From Vulcanimicrobiota bacterium (GTDB lineage: Bacteria; Vulcanimicrobiota; Vulcanimicrobiia; Vulcanimicrobiales; Vulcanimicrobiaceae), in contig PMFP01000154.1 of NCBI GenBank assembly GCA_003155175.1, forward strand, positions 2,335-8,315: 5,981 nucleotides of DNA. The letters run 5' to 3'. Below, in pieces: positions 3,609-5,981 of the stretch (positions are counted from its first letter, which is position 1; each line of letters starts with the position of its first letter). The translations under genes were made by a program, and so were the position numbers. The notes under the pieces were generated by a model. That model was not told where the DNA came from, searched no databases, and saw only the letters and a list, made by a program, of their open reading frames with translations.

Positions 3609-5741
3609 GTGCATTTGAAACTTGCTTTCGTGTCGGGACTTGCGTTGTTCGCTGCCGCTTGCGCGTCGCAAGGGTCGAATAGTGAGGCGACGTCCGCGCC
3701 GAAAGACGGCTCGAGCCCGGCCGCGGTCGCGTCGGCTCCCGCCGGCCTAGCGCCTTCCTTTTCCGGCGGCCACCTTGACGGCCAAGTTCTTGGCGCGAAC
3801 GCGCCGATCGCAAGATCGACCGTGACGCTGTGGGCTGCGACGATCGATTCACCGCGACAGATGGCGCAAACCCAGACCGGCGGCGACGGAAAGTTTGCGC
3901 TAACCTACGACGGTGGCCAGGGCATCTTGTATCTCGTAGCGTCCGGCGGCGAGCCGGTTGCGCAAAAGTCGCCGAACGGAAATAATTCCGCCATCGTATT
4001 GATGTCCGTTCTTGGGGCAAATCCCCATCCGCACGTCGTCGTCAATGAGATGACGACCGTGGCCTCCGTGTGGACGATGAACCAGTTTCTCAATGGAGTC
4101 GCAATTCGAGGGTACCCCCTTGGATTGCGCATCGCAGCCGGAAATGTGCCGAACTTCGTCAACGTCGAAACGGGCGGCTGGGGCGGCGCCATTCAAGACC
4201 CGCTAAACGGACCGCAGACGCCGACAATGGCGAATTTCGCGACGTTGGCCGATGCGTTGTCCGGGTGCGTTACGCGCGTTGTCGCCCAGTCGTGCAGCGC
4301 CTTATACACCGCCGCAACGCCGCCGGCTCCTCGAGCTCCAACTGATACGTTGGCCGCGGCCGAAGCCATCGCCCACTACCCCTGGTATAAACCGGATCGG
4401 ATCTTCCGGCTTCTCGACCTTATGTATGCGGTGTCGCAAACAAATCACATGCGAGACGTGCCGTACATGCCCTACCTCAACTGGGCGCCTAGCGCCTGGG
4501 TCCTCCCGCTTAGGTTCGACGGCGGCGGCTATCGCGCGGGCGGCAAGGCAATGTTCGACAGTCAAGGCGACCTCTGGGTGGGTGACAATTTCACCGTTGG
4601 TTGGCAAGGCCAAGACTCGTTGTGGCAGGGTCACGCCAGTGAGTTTGCACCTAACGGTCAACCTCTTTCGCCGATAACCACGGGCTTCAGCGGTGGTGGC
4701 ATGGAGGGAGGCACGTTCGGTGCAGCGGTCGACGCTCACGATAACGTGTGGCTTACCAGCTACGGCAGCAAGTCGATCACCGTGTTCGACAAAGACGGGA
4801 AACCGCTTACGCCGCCGCAGGGCATTACGTTCGGCGGCAGGCTCGGCCTGATGCAGGGGATCATCGTCACTCCCTCCGGCGACGTCTGGGCTTTGGGCAT
4901 CGAGAAGAACCAGCTCGTGTATTTTCCGAAAGGCGACCGTACGAAGGGCAGAATCGTGTGCGAGGGCACCACGCAGGAACCTTGCAAGTCGTTCCGAGCG
5001 CCGTTTCACCTTGGGATCGACCGGAACGATCGAATCTGGGTCTCCAACAGCGGCGTGGATCACGTGACGCGTTTTCCGGCTTCCGATCCTAGCAAAGTCG
5101 AGAACTTCAAAACGGGGATAAACAACAGCGGACTTGCAATCGACAGTCGCGGCAACGTTTGGGTCACCAATCGCTTCGGGACGGGCCTGCTGGGCATGGC
5201 CCATCTCGTGGACATGGGCGTTCGGCTGAAGCTCGAAGGGGTCGCAGCCGCGTCCGACTATCTCACGACGGTCATGTCGAAACAACAAGGCGGCGCCCAC
5301 GGCGGCAGCGTGACGCTGCTACGGCCGGATGGTTCCCCGTATCCCGGTTCACCGTTCAAGAGCGGCGGTCTGCCGGGGCCGTGGGCCGCGGCGGTCGACG
5401 GTAACGACAACGTCTGGATCTCAAACTTCGCTTCGGCGAGCAGCCCGATCGTCGAGCTTTGCGGCACGCGCGTCGAGAACTGCCCAACTGGAATGAAGAC
5501 GGGCGATCAGATCTCGCCCCCGGGCGGCTACGTCGGCGGAGGGTTGCAGATGCAAACCGACATCGCCGTGGATCCGGCCGGCAACGTGTGGGCGATGAAT
5601 AACTGGCAGGACATCGACAGCTGCATCGGCACGCCCCCAGAAGCGCTGTCGACTCGCTGCGGAGGACAAGGCGTCGTCGTGTTTTATGGGATGGCTAAGC
5701 CAGTCCGCGCACCCCAGATCGGCCCGGCGCAAGCACCGTAG
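3609..5741 (+). CDS. Secreted lipoprotein with seven-blade NHL/Vgb-like beta-propeller
   Basis: From GTG 3609 the product is 710 residues. Residues 1-17 (MHLKLAFVSGLALFAAA) form a signal peptide with a lipobox-like AAAC, Cys18 being the probable lipid anchor; an Ala/Ser/Pro-rich linker follows to about 50. Residues 53-118 (GQVLGANAPIARSTVTLWAA, then GDGKFALTYDG) look like a carboxypeptidase-regulatory-type beta-sandwich. Residues 119-310 form a domain I do not recognise. Residues 312-662 hold seven repeats ending in a 'D-x-x-G/D-x-hydrophobic-W' strand (FDSQGDLWVGDN, VDAHDNVWLTSY, VTPSGDVWALGI, IDRNDRIWVSNS, IDSRGNVWVTNR, VDGNDNVWISNF, VDPAGNVWAMNN), typical of NHL, SMP-30 and virginiamycin-B-lyase propellers. 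Besides Cys18 there are exactly eight cysteines in four close pairs, suggesting disulfides outside the cytoplasm. A binding or lyase/lactonase-like role is possible, but I see no diagnostic active site. It ends 13 bases from the convergent HAD gene. Confidence 0.9.
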   Translation: MHLKLAFVSGLALFAAACASQGSNSEATSAPKDGSSPAAVASAPAGLAPSFSGGHLDGQVLGANAPIARSTVTLWAATIDSPRQMAQTQTGGDGKFALTYDGGQGILYLVASGGEPVAQKSPNGNNSAIVLMSVLGANPHPHVVVNEMTTVASVWTMNQFLNGVAIRGYPLGLRIAAGNVPNFVNVETGGWGGAIQDPLNGPQTPTMANFATLADALSGCVTRVVAQSCSALYTAATPPAPRAPTDTLAAAEAIAHYPWYKPDRIFRLLDLMYAVSQTNHMRDVPYMPYLNWAPSAWVLPLRFDGGGYRAGGKAMFDSQGDLWVGDNFTVGWQGQDSLWQGHASEFAPNGQPLSPITTGFSGGGMEGGTFGAAVDAHDNVWLTSYGSKSITVFDKDGKPLTPPQGITFGGRLGLMQGIIVTPSGDVWALGIEKNQLVYFPKGDRTKGRIVCEGTTQEPCKSFRAPFHLGIDRNDRIWVSNSGVDHVTRFPASDPSKVENFKTGINNSGLAIDSRGNVWVTNRFGTGLLGMAHLVDMGVRLKLEGVAAASDYLTTVMSKQQGGAHGGSVTLLRPDGSPYPGSPFKSGGLPGPWAAAVDGNDNVWISNFASASSPIVELCGTRVENCPTGMKTGDQISPPGGYVGGGLQMQTDIAVDPAGNVWAMNNWQDIDSCIGTPPEALSTRCGGQGVVVFYGMAKPVRAPQIGPAQAP
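4546..5596 (+). repeat. Seven propeller-blade repeats within the lipoprotein
   Basis: The protein-level motif recurs with its Trp near 4575, 4752, 4887, 5037, 5160, 5415 and 5589. Spacing is irregular (about 41-85 codons) because the loops differ; the longest lies between blades 5 and 6 (VDMGVRLKLEGVAAASDYLTT region). Seven copies fit one closed seven-blade ring. Confidence 0.82.
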
Positions 5742-5754
5742 CGGGCGTTCAAGC

Positions 5755-5981
5755 TTATTGCGGATCGAATGGGAACACGCGTTTCCAGTCGTTCTTCATG
5801 CTGATTACGATCCAGCCTTTAGCCTTCGCCTGGTCGGCCAACGCCTGCGGAAAGGCACCGACCTTCGTGTCCGCGCCTTTGCTGCCGGGAGCGTAGTCGT
5901 ATTCGCGCTCCGCGTCGTCGTGAAGCACGAGCGCCATGAGCCGAGCGCCGCCTCCCGTCTGCGCGTATTCGAGCATTTGCC
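5755..5981 (-). CDS. HAD-superfamily hydrolase, C-terminal part (5' end beyond window)
   Basis: The frame enters from the right edge and ends at TAA (5757-5755); 75 codons are visible. QMLEYAQTGGGARLMALVLHDDAEREYDY followed by TKVGAFPQALADQAKAKGWIVISMKNDWKRVFPFDP matches the C-terminal end of HAD-like hydrolases of the phosphoserine-phosphatase-like group. In these proteins this end follows the motif IV 'GNSDGD' loop and typically reads 'HHTDAEREFAYD...GWTVVDMKxDWKxIFPF'. The catalytic DxD (motif I) and motif IV lie outside the window, so activity and substrate cannot be judged. Family members are often periplasmic, but the N-terminus is not visible. The gene converges on the lipoprotein gene with a 13-base gap and no room for separate terminators. 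Confidence 0.82.
   Translation of the reverse strand, partial: QMLEYAQTGGGARLMALVLHDDAEREYDYAPGSKGADTKVGAFPQALADQAKAKGWIVISMKNDWKRVFPFDPQ

Noticed and set aside
4302..5300. A 332-codon open frame on the minus strand inside the lipoprotein gene
   Set aside because: It is antisense to seven clear propeller repeats, has no RBS, and its composition is typical of a shadow frame in GC-rich DNA.
1..5981. Mobile element, CRISPR array, toxin-antitoxin or defence system
   Set aside because: No transposase, integrase, terminal inverted repeats, spaced direct repeats or paired small toxin/antitoxin genes are seen.

Overview
The window is bacterial and GC-rich, with Shine-Dalgarno-led genes, GTG starts and short intergenic gaps. 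The mix of families (a two-PAS sensor, an Hsp20 chaperone, a DUF486 membrane protein, a secreted lipoprotein beta-propeller, a HAD hydrolase) suggests a free-living soil or environmental bacterium. No taxonomic marker gene is present, so I cannot assign a phylum. Eremiobacterota, Acidobacteriota or a proteobacterium would all fit.

Layout. Positions 1-572 (minus): N-terminal 190 codons of a PAS sensor, running off the left edge. 658-1056 (minus): a C-terminal remnant of a serine beta-lactamase/DD-peptidase-like hydrolase whose 5' half is missing. 1057-1089: a strong intrinsic terminator for leftward transcription, belonging to the next gene. 1192-1581 (minus): an Hsp20 small heat-shock protein with a good RBS, a near-consensus promoter and a CIRCE-like 9-9-9 inverted repeat (1688-1714) overlapping its -35 box. 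1916-2257 (plus): a four-helix DUF486 membrane protein, divergent from hsp20. 2331-2579 (minus): a small protein resembling a cytochrome c domain without the heme motif. 2799-3278 (plus): the C-terminal half of a chloroperoxidase-type alpha/beta hydrolase, again lacking its 5' half. 3279-3608: a structured, gene-free leader with several inverted repeats. 3609-5741 (plus): a 710-residue lipoprotein with a seven-blade NHL/Vgb-like propeller. 5755-5981 (minus): C-terminus of a HAD-family hydrolase, running off the right edge.

The genes do not form an obvious operon or pathway; most sit alone with their own signals. Two unrelated enzymes are each preserved only as a well-conserved C-terminal half with an intact reading frame, which suggests recent deletion or rearrangement, or an assembly join. 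The best-supported regulatory unit is the hsp20 promoter/operator/terminator set. The least familiar gene is the propeller lipoprotein, whose mature part has exactly eight further cysteines in four close pairs. I see no CRISPR array, insertion sequence, tRNA, rRNA or defence system, and no convincing case for a wholly new system.
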